From Pseudomonas sp. TTU2014-080ASC (GTDB taxonomy: Bacteria > Pseudomonadota > Gammaproteobacteria > Pseudomonadales > Pseudomonadaceae): 64,000 bases of DNA. The position numbers and the translations under genes are program-made. The notes beneath the pieces are model-generated. The model was not told the DNA's origin. It saw only the letters and a program-made list of their open reading frames with translations, and did not search any database. Where the stretch lies: assembly GCF_001446935.1 (NCBI RefSeq), contig NZ_LKKK01000002.1, positions 868,001 to 932,000 of the forward strand, in the 5' to 3' direction. Below, piece by piece: positions 36,058-46,879 of the stretch (positions within the stretch are counted from its first letter, which is position 1; every line of letters begins with the position of its first letter).

Positions 36058-37464
36058 TTAACCCGGGTCGCGGAATCCGGGGTAATTAGGGTTGCCGGTT
36101 GCCACACTGACGCGGCTGCGGGTGGCAATTTCGATGCCTTCTGTGGCCACTTCGGCGAGGAAGTCGATCTGCTCCGGGGTGATCACGTACGGAGGTAGGA
36201 AATACACCACGCTGCCCAGCGGGCGCAGCAGGGCTCCCCGGCTCAGAGCGTGCTGATAGACCTGCATGCCGCGCCGCTCTTGCCATGGGTAGGCGGTCTT
36301 GGTTGCTTTGTCTTGCACCATCTCAATGGCGATGGCCATGCCGGTCTGGCGAACTTCTGCCACGTGAGCGTGATCGGCCAGATGGGCGCAGGCGCGCCCC
36401 ATGTGGGTGGCCAGGGCTTTGTTGGCTTCGATCACATTGTCTTGTTCGAAGATATCCAAGGTTGCCAGCGCCGCCGCACAGGCCAGCGGATTTCCGGTGT
36501 AGCTGTGGGAATGGAGGAAGGCGCGCAGGGTGGGGTAATCATCGTAGAAGGCCTGATACACCTTGTGAGTAGTCAGGCAGGCGGCCAGGGGCAGGTAGCC
36601 GCCCGTGAGTGCTTTAGATAGGCACAGGAAGTCAGGACGGATGCCCGCCTGCTCACAGGCAAACAGGCTGCCGGTGCGGCCAAACCCTACGGCGATTTCA
36701 TCGTGAATCAGGTGCACGTCGTAGCGGTCGCAAGCTTCACGCAGCAGTTTGAGATAAATCGGATGATACATGCGCATGCCGCCAGCCCCTTGAATCAGCG
36801 GCTCAACAATCACCGCGGCGATTTCATGGCTGTGCTCGGCAAGTGTTTGCTCCATGTGCTGGAACATCGTGCGCGAATGTTCTTCCCAGCTCACGCCTTC
36901 TGGGCGGTAGTAACAATCCGGGCTGGGTACTTTGATGGTGTCTAGTAGCAGCGCCTTGTAGGTGTCGGTAAACAGGCCGACATCACCTACCGACATCGCC
37001 GCGATGGTTTCACCGTGGTAGCTGTTGCTGAGGGTGACGAAGCGTTTCTTATCGGGTTTGCCGATGTTGAGCCAGTAATGGAAGCTCATCTTCAGGGCGA
37101 CTTCGATGCACGAAGAGCCGTTATCGGCATAGAAAACGTGGTCCAAACCCTCTGGGGTGATTTGTACTAAGCGCTCGGACAGTTCAATCACTGGCTGATG
37201 GCTGAAACCGGCCAAAATGACATGCTCAAGCTGATCGACCTGATCCTTGATGCGTTGATTAATGCGTGGGTTGGCATGGCCGAACACATTGACCCACCAG
37301 GAACTGACCGCATCCAGATAACGCTTGCCGTCGAAGTCCTCCAGCCAGACACCCTCGCCGCGTTTAATAGGGATCAGCGGCAGGCTCTCGTGGTCCTTCA
37401 TCTGGGTGCAGGGATGCCAGACAACCTTGAGGTCGCGCTGCATCCAGTGGTCGTTCAGGCTCAT
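36058..37464 (-). CDS. bioA: Adenosylmethionine-8-amino-7-oxononanoate aminotransferase BioA
   Basis: This 468-residue class III PLP aminotransferase uses SAM as amino donor to make 7,8-diaminopelargonate in biotin synthesis. The N-terminal WHPCTQMKDHESLPLIPIKRGEGVWLEDFDG and the SWWVNVFGHANP motif are BioA-specific. HDEIAVGFGRTG carries the PLP-ring Asp, and Lys 284 in LCLSKALTGGYLPLAA forms the Schiff base. Length is slightly longer than E. coli BioA at the C terminus. No other bio genes are adjacent. Confidence 0.95.
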   Translation of the reverse strand: MSLNDHWMQRDLKVVWHPCTQMKDHESLPLIPIKRGEGVWLEDFDGKRYLDAVSSWWVNVFGHANPRINQRIKDQVDQLEHVILAGFSHQPVIELSERLVQITPEGLDHVFYADNGSSCIEVALKMSFHYWLNIGKPDKKRFVTLSNSYHGETIAAMSVGDVGLFTDTYKALLLDTIKVPSPDCYYRPEGVSWEEHSRTMFQHMEQTLAEHSHEIAAVIVEPLIQGAGGMRMYHPIYLKLLREACDRYDVHLIHDEIAVGFGRTGSLFACEQAGIRPDFLCLSKALTGGYLPLAACLTTHKVYQAFYDDYPTLRAFLHSHSYTGNPLACAAALATLDIFEQDNVIEANKALATHMGRACAHLADHAHVAEVRQTGMAIAIEMVQDKATKTAYPWQERRGMQVYQHALSRGALLRPLGSVVYFLPPYVITPEQIDFLAEVATEGIEIATRSRVSVATGNPNYPGFRDPG

Positions 37465-37792
37465 AACTCGGCTCTCCAGTGACGATTGCCAAGCGTACCA
37501 GAAGCGCTAGTGTGGATGGCATGCGGCCGTGCAGCGAGAAGCTGCTGCAACAGCAGGTCACAGATTCGCTGCTGTCGATGGGTTATAAAAACAGTTCTTA
37601 TAGAGCGGTCTGTCTGGTCTTTGGTGAGAAGCTTTGTGGCTACTTCTCAAAAGCGCTAAAACCAGACGCTATAAAAAACGTTTACTTATCGTATCAGTTG
37701 ATAATTAAAACCAATATTTTTGGCTTTAAATCGATAGGTTTATTGTTAGGCTTTTGGGCTTTCACCCGCTGAGAACAACAGGGATCTTAGTA
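37465..37792. other. Divergent intergenic region with AT-rich structured island
   Basis: About 328 bases separate bioA from the divergent cytochrome b561 gene. From about 37580 to 37750 it is visibly AT-rich, unlike its neighbours, and holds nested inverted repeats (listed separately). A 97-codon open frame crosses it, but it has no ribosome site and its composition does not look coding. Both flanking promoters must be here; I could not assign hexamers reliably. Confidence 0.6.
37600..37672. repeat. Nested inverted repeats in AT-rich island
   Basis: GTCTGGT (37612-37618) pairs with ACCAGAC (37661-37667), and inside it TGAGAAG (37625-37631) pairs with CTTCTCA (37643-37649). TATAG and GCG on the left can extend the outer arm against CGCTATA on the right, with small bulges. 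This makes a long imperfect hairpin that could be a small RNA, a MITE-like relic or a regulatory cruciform. Confidence 0.5.
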
Positions 37793-38338
37793 ATGCAATG
37801 GAGTAATTCCCCTTCACGATACGGCCTGACTAGCGTGTTGATGCACTGGTCGGTTGCCGTGGTGGTCTTCGGTTTGTTTGCGCTGGGTTACTGGATGGTT
37901 GGGCTGGATTACTACAGCAGTTGGTACCGTACAGGCCCGGATTTGCACAAAAGCATTGGCCTTGTGCTGTTTGCTTTGATGGTTCTGCGGGTTTTGTGGC
38001 GTGTGCTTAGTCCTGCTCCGGCGGCCTTAGCTGAACACGGTGCACTGACACGTTTTGCCAGCAAGCTGGGGCACGCATTTTTGTACCTTGGTCTGTTTGT
38101 CGTAATGATTTCGGGCTACCTGATTTCTACCGCTGATGGCCGCGGCATTGAAGTATTTGGCCTGTTTGAAATACCTGCGACCTTGACCAGTATTCCTGAC
38201 CAGGAAGATGTTGCCGGGCTTGTACATAAATTCATGGCATGGACATTGGTGATTTTTGCCGGTGTCCACGCCCTGGCTGCGTTGAAACATCACTTTATCG
38301 ACCGTGACCGAACTCTGTTGCGGATGTTCGGTCGCTAA
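37793..38338 (+). CDS. Cytochrome b561 family protein
   Basis: This 181-residue diheme membrane cytochrome has four helices, at about 14-36, 48-70, 88-110 and 145-165. Candidate heme ligands are His in [21 protein letters not shown], and the late [18 protein letters not shown] pair. Such proteins move electrons from the quinone pool, in E. coli as superoxide:ubiquinone oxidoreductase CybB. ATG 37793 is chosen because the family starts shortly before the first helix; upstream residues are unconserved. It is 49 bases before the YceI gene, a very common pairing. Confidence 0.93.
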   Translation: MQWSNSPSRYGLTSVLMHWSVAVVVFGLFALGYWMVGLDYYSSWYRTGPDLHKSIGLVLFALMVLRVLWRVLSPAPAALAEHGALTRFASKLGHAFLYLGLFVVMISGYLISTADGRGIEVFGLFEIPATLTSIPDQEDVAGLVHKFMAWTLVIFAGVHALAALKHHFIDRDRTLLRMFGR

Positions 38339-38387
38339 ATTAAGGGCTGGTATGAAGCGAGCCCCTTATCTGAAAAGGAAAATGCCC

Positions 38388-38966
38388 ATGTTGAAGAAAA
38401 CCCTCGTTGCACTTGCCCTGGGTACCGCGTTGGCTGGTGCTGGTCAGGCTATGGCTGCTGATTATGCAATCGACAAGCCGGGTCAACACGCGTTCGTTAA
38501 TTTCAAAATCAGTCACCTGGGTTACAGCTGGCTGTACGGAACCTTCAAAGACTTCGATGGTTCGTTCAGCTTTGATGCAACTAAGCCAGAAGAAAGCAAA
38601 GTCAACGTAACTCTGAATACAAGCAGCCTGGACACCAACCATGCTGAACGTGACAAGCATTTGCGCAGCGCAGATTTCCTTAACGTCAGCAAGCACCCAA
38701 CGGCGACCTTCTCTTCCACTGCGGTGAAGTCCACCGGTGAAGGTACTGCTGATATTACTGGCGACCTCACTTTGAACGGTGTGACTAAGCCAGTGGTGAT
38801 TGAAGCTAAGTTCCTGGGTGAAGGTAAGGACCCATGGGGTGGCTACCGTGCAGGCTTTGAAGGCAGTACCAAACTGAAGCTGAAAGACTTCAACATCGAA
38901 AAAGATCTGGGACCGGCTTCCCAAGAAGTTGAGCTGATTATTTCGGTAGAAGGCATCCGCAAGTAA
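38388..38966 (+). CDS. YceI family periplasmic protein
   Basis: This 192-residue protein has a signal peptide ([23 protein letters not shown], cleavage near residue 23) and a lipocalin-like YceI beta-barrel: [59 protein letters not shown], and a closing [16 protein letters not shown]. The family binds isoprenoid-type lipids. From memory the PAO1 orthologue is the secreted protein PasP. ATG 38388 has AAGGA eight bases upstream; ATG 38382 is too close to it. Cotranscription with the b561 gene fits a redox or quinone role (inference). Confidence 0.94.
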   Translation: MLKKTLVALALGTALAGAGQAMAADYAIDKPGQHAFVNFKISHLGYSWLYGTFKDFDGSFSFDATKPEESKVNVTLNTSSLDTNHAERDKHLRSADFLNVSKHPTATFSSTAVKSTGEGTADITGDLTLNGVTKPVVIEAKFLGEGKDPWGGYRAGFEGSTKLKLKDFNIEKDLGPASQEVELIISVEGIRK

Positions 38967-39008
38967 TGGCGTGATTGGCAGTGAGCTCATTTCACTGCCA
39001 CAGCCAAA

Positions 39009-39039
39009 CAAGAACGCCGCCCATTGGGCGGCGTTCTTG
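39009..39039. terminator. Bidirectional terminator between yceI-type gene and rhlE-type gene
   Basis: AAGAACGCCGCCC (39010-39022) pairs perfectly with GGGCGGCGTTCTT (39026-39038) around a 3-base loop. TTGTTT follows on both strands. It separates two convergent genes. Confidence 0.85.
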
Positions 39040-39049
39040 TTTGCAGGCC

Positions 39050-40963
39050 TTACGACTCTTCGCGGTTGCGCGTGAGCAGAGCTGGCTTCTCGCCACGTGG
39101 CCGCGTGCTGGTCAGTTCGTCCAACTGCTCCGGTGTAGGGAAGCGATCCAGACGGGAGCTCTTATGAAGGATCAGCGGCTGCTTAGCGGCTGGTTTAGCA
39201 GCTACATCGCGCATTGGGCGTTCGTCGCGGCTCAGTGAAGTGACGCGATTGTCACGCGCAGGGCGTGAGCGGCCCGAACCGTTGCGGCCTGCATTCTGCC
39301 CGTTATTGCGCTGACCGCCATTGCTGGCGCCGTTGTTGCGGCGTCCCTGTTGGCCCGCAGCACCGTTATTGTTGCGTGGGCCTTTGTCCTGACGCGCCCC
39401 TTGGTTACGAGGTGCATTGTTTTGCCCAGCCCCTTGGCCTGGACGGCGGCCACGGTTTTGCTGCTTATTCTGAGTCGGGCTGACGTAGTCGGCGCGGTTG
39501 CCGAAGTTGTCGATTTCGTCATCCAGAAACTCTTCAGGATCGCGATCCGGTGGCAGGGCCGGGATTGCGGCCGGACGGGCATCCTGACGGGGCTGTTGGC
39601 GGCGGCCGGACTGCGGACGGTTGCGGTTGCTGCGTGCGCCTTCTTTGCTCGGCTCTTTACTGGTCTCGCTGCTGGTGTCTTTAGTGGTGTTACGGCCTTT
39701 GTCCTTACCTTTGTCACGACGGCCGTTGCCACGACGTTCGCCTTCTGGCTTGTCGCCGCGAGGCGGGCGCGGTTGGCGAGGCTCACGCACTTCTGGGCGT
39801 TCGGCCTCCAGAGTGCTGGCATCGAAACCTTGCAGATCACCATCCGGGATTTTCTGCTTAGTCATGCGCTCGATGTTTTTCAGCAGCTTTTCTTCGTCCG
39901 GTGCAACCAGAGAGATCGCTTCGCCGGTGCGGCCTGCACGGCCAGTGCGGCCGATACGGTGGACGTAATCTTCTTCCACGTTCGGTAGCTCGAAGTTGAC
40001 CACGTGTGGCAACTGGTCGATGTCCAGGCCGCGGGCTGCGATGTCGGTGGCAACCAGAATACGCACCTTGTTTGCCTTGAAGTCGGCCAGCGCCTTTGTA
40101 CGTGCATTCTGGCTCTTGTTGCCGTGGATCGCGGCAGCAGGCAGGCCATGTTTCTCGAGGTATTCGGCAAGTCGGTTAGCGCCATGCTTGGTACGGGTAA
40201 AGACCAGCACCTGTTCCCATGCTCCAGCGGTGATCAGGTGGGCCAAGAGGGCGCGCTTCTGATTGGCTGGTAGGCGGAAAATACGCTGCTCAATGCGCTC
40301 AACCGTGGTGTTCGGCGGCGTCACTTCGATACGCTCGGGATCGTGCAGCAGCTTGTTGGCCAGATCGGTGATGTCTTTGGAGAAGGTCGCCGAGAACAGC
40401 AGGTTCTGACGTTGCGCAGGCAGTCGGGCCAGCACTTTTTTCACGTCATGGATAAAGCCCATGTCGAGCATGCGGTCGGCTTCATCCAGCACCAGAATCT
40501 CTACATGGCTCAGGTCCACTGCATCTTGACCGGCCATATCGAGCAGGCGACCAGGGCAGGCGACCAGAACATCGACACCTTTAGCCAGCGCTTTAACCTG
40601 CGGGTTCATGCCGACACCGCCGAAGATGCAGGCGCTAACCAGATTGAGATCACGGGCATACAGCTTGAAGCTGTCATGTACTTGTGCAGCAAGCTCCCGG
40701 GTCGGCGTCAGGACCAGTACGCGGGGTTGTTTGGGGCCGTGGCGATGTTCGCGGTCAGGGTGACCACCGGGAAACAGACGCTCAAGAATCGGCAGGGCAA
40801 AACCGCCCGTTTTACCTGTACCCGTCTGGGCTGCCACCATCAGGTCGCGGCCTTGCAACACGGCGGGAACAGCCCGCTGTTGCACTGGAGTGGGCTGGGT
40901 GTAGCCAGCGGCTTCGACCGCACGGACTAAAGCCTCGGAGAGACCGAGGGAAGCAAAGGACAT
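39050..40963 (-). CDS. RhlE-type DEAD-box RNA helicase with long basic tail
   Basis: This 637-residue ATP-dependent RNA helicase has Q motif [14 protein letters not shown], motif [15 protein letters not shown], Ia [31 protein letters not shown] and [12 protein letters not shown]. The core ends near residue 375. The remaining about 260 residues are low-complexity and Arg/Gly/Asn/Gln-rich (for example [20 protein letters not shown]), probably a disordered RNA-binding tail. PAO1 has an equivalent beside metF/sahH. The leader shows alternative pairings that could control translation (separate entry). Assignment within the RhlE group is by motif and length. Confidence 0.93.
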   Translation of the reverse strand: MSFASLGLSEALVRAVEAAGYTQPTPVQQRAVPAVLQGRDLMVAAQTGTGKTGGFALPILERLFPGGHPDREHRHGPKQPRVLVLTPTRELAAQVHDSFKLYARDLNLVSACIFGGVGMNPQVKALAKGVDVLVACPGRLLDMAGQDAVDLSHVEILVLDEADRMLDMGFIHDVKKVLARLPAQRQNLLFSATFSKDITDLANKLLHDPERIEVTPPNTTVERIEQRIFRLPANQKRALLAHLITAGAWEQVLVFTRTKHGANRLAEYLEKHGLPAAAIHGNKSQNARTKALADFKANKVRILVATDIAARGLDIDQLPHVVNFELPNVEEDYVHRIGRTGRAGRTGEAISLVAPDEEKLLKNIERMTKQKIPDGDLQGFDASTLEAERPEVREPRQPRPPRGDKPEGERRGNGRRDKGKDKGRNTTKDTSSETSKEPSKEGARSNRNRPQSGRRQQPRQDARPAAIPALPPDRDPEEFLDDEIDNFGNRADYVSPTQNKQQNRGRRPGQGAGQNNAPRNQGARQDKGPRNNNGAAGQQGRRNNGASNGGQRNNGQNAGRNGSGRSRPARDNRVTSLSRDERPMRDVAAKPAAKQPLILHKSSRLDRFPTPEQLDELTSTRPRGEKPALLTRNREES

Positions 40964-41040
40964 GTGTGATCCTGTCTAGTGAGGGCTTGGCCCTATGGGG
41001 TGTAATGCCTGGCTTGAATCACACATCAGCGGTGTGATCC
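40961..41040 (-). promoter_or_regulatory. Candidate two-state RNA switch in the helicase leader
   Basis: In the transcript, GGATCACAC occurs twice, at 41040-41032 and again at 40972-40964, directly before the AUG. The second copy contains the AGGA ribosome site and is contiguous with the start codon. Between them, ATGTGTGATTC (41026-41016) can pair with the first copy (9 bp with one G-U, 7-base loop). It can instead pair with the second copy for 11 bp, covering AGGA and the AU of AUG. A small GGGC/GCCC hairpin sits in the larger loop. The pairings exclude each other. Function is inferred. Confidence 0.5.
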
Positions 41041-41101
41041 CGTCCGGTACTACTGGCCTCTGGGGGCGAGTATCCGGGCGCAAGTCAGACAGGGTTGGTC
41101 G

Positions 41102-41128
41102 AGTATAACAGAGCTGCGCGCTTGTGAA
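41102..41128 (-). promoter_or_regulatory. Weak sigma70-like promoter candidate for the helicase gene
   Basis: On the minus strand TATACT (41102-41107) could be a -10 and TTCACA (41123-41128) a -35, but the spacer is only 15 bases. A start about 41095 would give a leader of roughly 130 bases that contains the alternative-pairing element. The remaining upstream DNA to ppnN shows nothing else clear. Confidence 0.3.
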
Positions 41129-41257
41129 CGGGTTTACTGTCAGCGGATTACATTGCAGAACGACGGATGGTGTCAGCATCGTTCTGAGAGCCGCCGGAGC
41201 ATAACCGTGCGCTGTCCTGGGCACTTGCAGAAGCAGTTGGACAGGCACGGCGTGCAT

Positions 41258-42631
41258 TTATTTCACCAGCTTGTAGCAAGGTTCGTACGCAGTGCCGCCG
41301 GGTAGCTTCATTCGGTGCTGGTCAACGAAGGCCTGCAGGAGCAAATCCAGCTGATGCATGATTTGCGGGTCGCCACTGATTTCGTAAGGGCCGTGCTGTT
41401 CAATCAGGCGAATGCCTTGCTCCTTGACGTTACCGGAGACAATGCCCGAAAACGCACGGCGCAGGTTGGCTGCCAGTTCATGCGGCGGTTGTTCGCGGGT
41501 CAGGTTGAGGCTGGCCATATTCGCGTGGGTCGGCTCGAACGGGTGCTGGAAGCCTTCGTCGATTTTCAGCAGCCAGTTGAAGTGATAGGCGTCTGTGTGC
41601 TCGCGGCGGAAGTGGGTAACCGCTTTGATCCCACGCGCCATGTCGTAAGCCACCAGCGCCGGGTCTTCAATGATGATGCGGTACAGCTGCTGAGCCGCTT
41701 CGCCCAGCGTCTTGCCAATGAACTCATGCAACTGGTTCAGGTAATCAGCGGACGTAGCCGGTCCTGTCATGATCAACGGGAACGGCAGATCTTTGTTATC
41801 CGGATGCAGCAGAATGCCGAGTAGATACAGCAACTCTTCGGCAGTGCCTGCGCCACCTGGGAAAATGATGATGCCGTGACCTACACGGACAAAGGCCTCA
41901 AGGCGCTTTTCGATATCCGGCAGGATGACCAGCTCGTTGACGATCGGGTTAGGCGCCTCGGCTGCGATGATGCCTGGCTCGGTCAGTCCCAGATAGCGGG
42001 CATGCAGAATGCGTTGCTTGGCATGGGCAATGGTGGCGCCTTTCATCGGGCCTTTCATCACGCCGGGGCCACAGCCGGTGCAGATGTCCATGCCGCGCAG
42101 GCCAAGTTCATGGCCGACCTTTTTGGTGTACTTGTATTCTTCGCTGCTGATCGAGTGGCCGCCCCAGCACACCACCATGTTTGGCTCAACGCCTGGGCGA
42201 AGGGTGTGGGCATTACGCAGCAAGTGAAAAACGTAATCGGTGATGCCTTGGCTGCTGCCGAAGTCGAAGCGCTGATACCCCATCTCGCTTTGGGCGTAAA
42301 CGATATCGCGCAGGGCGCTGAACAACATTTCACGAGTGCTGGCGATCATTTCGCCATCGACAAAGGCATCTGCGGGCGCATTCAGCAGCTCAAGACGGAT
42401 CCCACGATCCTGCTGAAGAATACGCACTTCGAAATCCGGGTAGGCCTCAAGAATGGTCTTGGCGTTGTCGCTGTGCGAGCCGGTATTGAGGATTGCCAAA
42501 GCGCATTGGCGGAATAGCTGGTAAACGCCGCCTGAACCGGTTTCGCGTAGCTGCTGCACCTCGCGCTGGGAAAGAGTTTCCAGGCTACCTCGCGGGGATA
42601 CTGAGGCATTGATGGTTTTGCGTGCGGCCAT
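41258..42631 (-). CDS. ppnN: Nucleotide 5'-monophosphate nucleosidase PpnN
   Basis: This 457-residue protein matches the YgdH/PpnN family, which cleaves purine and pyrimidine monophosphates and is stimulated by (p)ppGpp in E. coli. The central LOG-like domain has WGGHSISSEEY, GCGPGVMKGPMKGA and IIFPGGAGTAEELLYLLGIL (P-G-G-x-G-T-x-x-E). The N-terminal (about 1-140) and C-terminal (about 355-457) extensions, which bind alarmone in E. coli, are both present, so it is full length and not a short LOG protein. It is followed on the same strand by the helicase gene. Confidence 0.94.
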   Translation of the reverse strand: MAARKTINASVSPRGSLETLSQREVQQLRETGSGGVYQLFRQCALAILNTGSHSDNAKTILEAYPDFEVRILQQDRGIRLELLNAPADAFVDGEMIASTREMLFSALRDIVYAQSEMGYQRFDFGSSQGITDYVFHLLRNAHTLRPGVEPNMVVCWGGHSISSEEYKYTKKVGHELGLRGMDICTGCGPGVMKGPMKGATIAHAKQRILHARYLGLTEPGIIAAEAPNPIVNELVILPDIEKRLEAFVRVGHGIIIFPGGAGTAEELLYLLGILLHPDNKDLPFPLIMTGPATSADYLNQLHEFIGKTLGEAAQQLYRIIIEDPALVAYDMARGIKAVTHFRREHTDAYHFNWLLKIDEGFQHPFEPTHANMASLNLTREQPPHELAANLRRAFSGIVSGNVKEQGIRLIEQHGPYEISGDPQIMHQLDLLLQAFVDQHRMKLPGGTAYEPCYKLVK

Positions 42632-42774
42632 TCAGGCGCTCCCTGTTGGATTAACCACGCAGCCTTGCATGGCCATGCGTTTACTGAAGTATGGTCGTGG
42701 ATACGAGCCTTGCTCAGAGTTTCATGCGCGGCAAAAGTTCGGGAAGACACTTATGCGCATAAGGCGTTAGCAAC

Positions 42775-42800
42775 TGCCAGCCCAAAGCCGGGCTGGCAGT
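42775..42800 (-). terminator. Hairpin downstream of metF
   Basis: CTGCCAGCCC (42775-42784) pairs with GGGCTGGCAG (42791-42800), starting eight bases beyond the metF stop on the minus strand. There is no T-run after it in that direction, so it may be a stabilising 3' hairpin or a weak terminator. Confidence 0.5.
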
Positions 42801-42807
42801 CTGACCG

Positions 42808-43653
42808 TCAACGGGGCAGTTGAAGGTTATTCCAGATCGCCAGGCTCGCCTCGGCCTGGTTCAGGGTGTAGAAGTGCAGACCCGGTGCGCCGCCTTCCAG
42901 TAACTGCTCGCACATACGGGTGATCACTTGCTCGCCGAAGGCCTGGATGCTGTCGATGTCGTCACCGTAGGCTTCCAGTTGCTTGCGAATCCAGCGCGGC
43001 AGTTCGGCACCGCAGGCGTCGGAGAAGCGCGCCAGTTTGCTGTAGTTGGTGATCGGCATGATGCCCGGCACGATTGGCAGATCCACGCCCAGTTTGCGTA
43101 CACGGTCGACAAAGTAGAAGTAGCTGTCTGCGTTGAAGAAGTACTGAGTGATGGCGCTGTCGGCACCGGCTTTGGCCTTGCGCACGAAGTTGGCGATATC
43201 GTCTTCGAAATTGCGTGCCTGTGGGTGCATTTCCGGGTAGGCGGCAACTTCGATGTGGAAGTGATCACCGGTTTCGTTGCGGATGAACTCTACCAGTTCA
43301 TTGGCGAAGCGCAGCTCGCCGCTGGCCATGCCCATGCCGGAAGGCAAGTCACCACGCAGGGCGACAATGCGCTTGATGCCGGCATCTTTGTACTGGTTGA
43401 GCAGCTCGCGCAGCTCGGCCTTACTGTCACCGACACAGGACAGGTGCGGCGCAGTCGGTACTTTTACCTCTCCATCCAGTTGCAGCACGGTATTCAGTGT
43501 TCGGTCGCGGGTCGAGCCACCGGCACCGTAAGTGCAGGAGAAAAAGTCTGGTTTGTAGCTCGCCAACTGGCGCGCCACTGTCATCAGTTTTTCGTGACCA
43601 GCTTCAGTTTTGGTAGGGAAGAACTCGAAGCTGTAACGGCGTTCTTGAGACAT
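42808..43653 (-). CDS. metF: 5,10-methylenetetrahydrofolate reductase MetF
   Basis: This 281-residue FAD enzyme reduces methylene-THF to methyl-THF for methionine synthase. The TIM-barrel sequence has FEFFPTKTEAG with the catalytic Glu near the start, SCTYGAGGSTRDRT, HLSCVGDSK, RGDLPSG and AITQYFFNADSYFYFVDR. Length is typical. It lies downstream of ahcY on the same strand; the 80-base gap holds two hairpins, so the two may be separately controlled. Confidence 0.96.
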   Translation of the reverse strand: MSQERRYSFEFFPTKTEAGHEKLMTVARQLASYKPDFFSCTYGAGGSTRDRTLNTVLQLDGEVKVPTAPHLSCVGDSKAELRELLNQYKDAGIKRIVALRGDLPSGMGMASGELRFANELVEFIRNETGDHFHIEVAAYPEMHPQARNFEDDIANFVRKAKAGADSAITQYFFNADSYFYFVDRVRKLGVDLPIVPGIMPITNYSKLARFSDACGAELPRWIRKQLEAYGDDIDSIQAFGEQVITRMCEQLLEGGAPGLHFYTLNQAEASLAIWNNLQLPR

Positions 43654-43668
43654 AACAATCTTCCATAA

Positions 43669-43727
43669 GGTGAGTCAGCCGCAGAGGCGGACTCACCAGA
43701 AAACTCAATGGGAGCCTTGCGGCTCCC
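43669..43727 (-). terminator. Two hairpins between ahcY and metF
   Basis: GGGAGCC (43710-43716) pairs with GGCTCCC (43721-43727) just after the ahcY stop. A second stem GGTGAGTC/GACTCACC (43669-43676 with 43690-43697) follows, before metF. The first is followed in the minus direction by ATTGAGTTTTCT, a poor T-run. Together they look like an attenuating or partial terminator. Confidence 0.55.
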
Positions 43728-43733
43728 CCGACA

Positions 43734-45309
<1,576 letters not shown>

Positions 45310-45421
45310 GGCTTTCTGTCGAGCTTTACTCCATGAATCCGGTGTTTTTTCGGAAATGCTTCTGGCGTTTGTGCCGCGGCTGGTGCAGGCTGCACAGGTT
45401 TTTGAGAAAAGAGGTGCTGCT

Positions 45422-45808
45422 ATGACCATCGCGTATTGGTGTGTGTTGATTGCCATGATTTTGCCGTATGTCTCTACCATCACAGCCAAGGCGATCGGTG
45501 GTGGATTCAGCCCCGAACATAACCGTGATCCGCGAGCGATGCTGGACCGTTTGACCGGTATGGCACGACGTGCCCACAACGCACAGCTCAACAGTTTTGA
45601 AGTGACGCCGGCGTTTTCCGCGGCGGTGATCATCGCCCATCTGGCCGGTAACGCCGAGCAAATGCTGATCGATCAGTTGGCCATTTGCTTTGTGATCAAT
45701 CGTCTGGTCTATCTGATCTGTTACCTGATGGATTGGGCGCCTCTGCGCTCTTTGGTCTGGTTTGTCGGCATGGGCCTGATTATCAGCCTTTTTGTAGTGT
45801 CCGCGTAA
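45422..45808 (+). CDS. MAPEG family membrane protein
   Basis: This 128-residue protein has four predicted helices, with MTIAYWCVLIAMILPYVSTITAK at the N terminus and NRLVYLICYLMDWAPLRSLVWFVGMG near the C terminus. The RAHNAQLNSFEVTPAFSAAVIIAHL motif is the MAPEG signature. Relatives act on glutathione or lipophilic substrates; bacterial members of this type are mostly uncharacterised. ATG 45422 follows AAGAGGTG; the frame is open from 45356, but that part is not family-like. A CACTTGGCG/CGCCAAGTG-type hairpin follows at 45814-45840. Confidence 0.9.
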   Translation: MTIAYWCVLIAMILPYVSTITAKAIGGGFSPEHNRDPRAMLDRLTGMARRAHNAQLNSFEVTPAFSAAVIIAHLAGNAEQMLIDQLAICFVINRLVYLICYLMDWAPLRSLVWFVGMGLIISLFVVSA

Positions 45809-45813
45809 TTTGT

Positions 45814-45840
45814 CACTTGGCGGGCGTTGCTCGCCAAGTG
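45814..45840 (+). terminator. Hairpin after the MAPEG gene
   Basis: CACTTGGCG pairs with CGCCAAGTG (arms ending at 45840) with a G-rich internal bulge and a short loop. No strong T-run follows, so termination strength is uncertain. Confidence 0.45.
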
Positions 45841-45936
45841 CGTCATTCTGTAAGCGCAGGTGGGTGATGGGGCGTATAGTTTGCTTTCGCCCTTGGAATG
45901 CCTGAGCTAGAGCGTCCGGCTTTGGTTCGATAAGCC

Positions 45937-46780
45937 TTGTTTGTGGAATCTGTATGCCCCTCTCAACTTTCAGGAAGTCAGGCTGACCCTGTCATGGGCC
46001 TTGCGCGGTCTGTCGGCGATGGTGTTCGCCAGCAGTATGAAGAACTGGACCAGATCGCTACTGCGATGAACGAAATGAGTGCCACGGTTGCAGAGGTGGC
46101 CCGACATGCGGTCCAGGCTGCCGAGTCAGCACGCAGCGCCGATGTGCGCGCGCAACAGGGGGCAGCAATTTGTGCAACACAGTGCAGCACAAATTGATCA
46201 GTTGGCTCAGCAGTTGAACAGCAGCAGTGAGCAGGTTCAGCGTCTTCAGCTCGAAACAGGCAGTGTTGGTAAGGTGCTGGAAGTGATTACCGGAATCGCT
46301 GAACAGACCAACTTGCTGGCTCTGAATGCTGCAATTGAAGCGGCCCGTGCAGGCGAAGCTGGTCGTGGTTTTGCGGTGGTGGCTGATGAGGTGCGGACAC
46401 TCGCCAGTCGCACACAGCAATCTACCGGTGAAATTCAAAGCATTATTAAGTGTTTGCAGAGCGGTGCTGACGATGCTGTTGAAGCCATGCAGCAGAGTGT
46501 AGCGCTGGTGCAGAACAATCTGTCCCATATCAATCAGGCCAGTCTGGCTCTGGACACAATTGTGGGGGCGGTAGATGGCATTAATGCGATGAACACTCAG
46601 ATTGCTACTGCTGCCGAAGAGCAGAGTCAGGTGTCGAGTGAGATCGATCAACGTATCACGCAGATTTCCAGCATTGCTCAAAGCAGTTAGCAGAAGATGC
46701 AGGAGATGGTTGATGCCAGTTCGCTCATTCATGCGCAGGTGGTGCAGTTGAATCAGCATCTTGGTCGCTTCCAGCTCTGA
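45937..46780 (+). pseudogene. Methyl-accepting chemotaxis protein remnant (signalling domain only)
   Basis: The first frame encodes RQQYEELDQIATAMNEM and [13 protein letters not shown], the start of an MCP signalling domain. Near the G-run at 46158-46162 the homology moves to another frame and continues with GQQFVQHSA. There the hairpin tip follows: [20 protein letters not shown] and [24 protein letters not shown] at 46688-46690 then interrupts it, after which QKMQEMVDASS...HLGRFQL runs to a TGA at 46780. No transmembrane or ligand-binding part remains upstream. One missing G (five read as four) would repair the frameshift. It is a decayed or truncated chemoreceptor. Confidence 0.85.
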
Positions 46781-46879
46781 GTACGCTCGGCTGGGTGTCG
46801 GTCAGCGGTTCGATTTACTTGGCCTTTGCCTGCTCAATAGCGATACTGCGCGACTTTGTAATTGCTGATGGTGTAACTG

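Noticed and set aside
37479..37772. 97-codon open frame in the bioA-b561 gap
   Set aside because: It runs through AT-rich hairpins, has no ribosome site and its peptide shows no domain.
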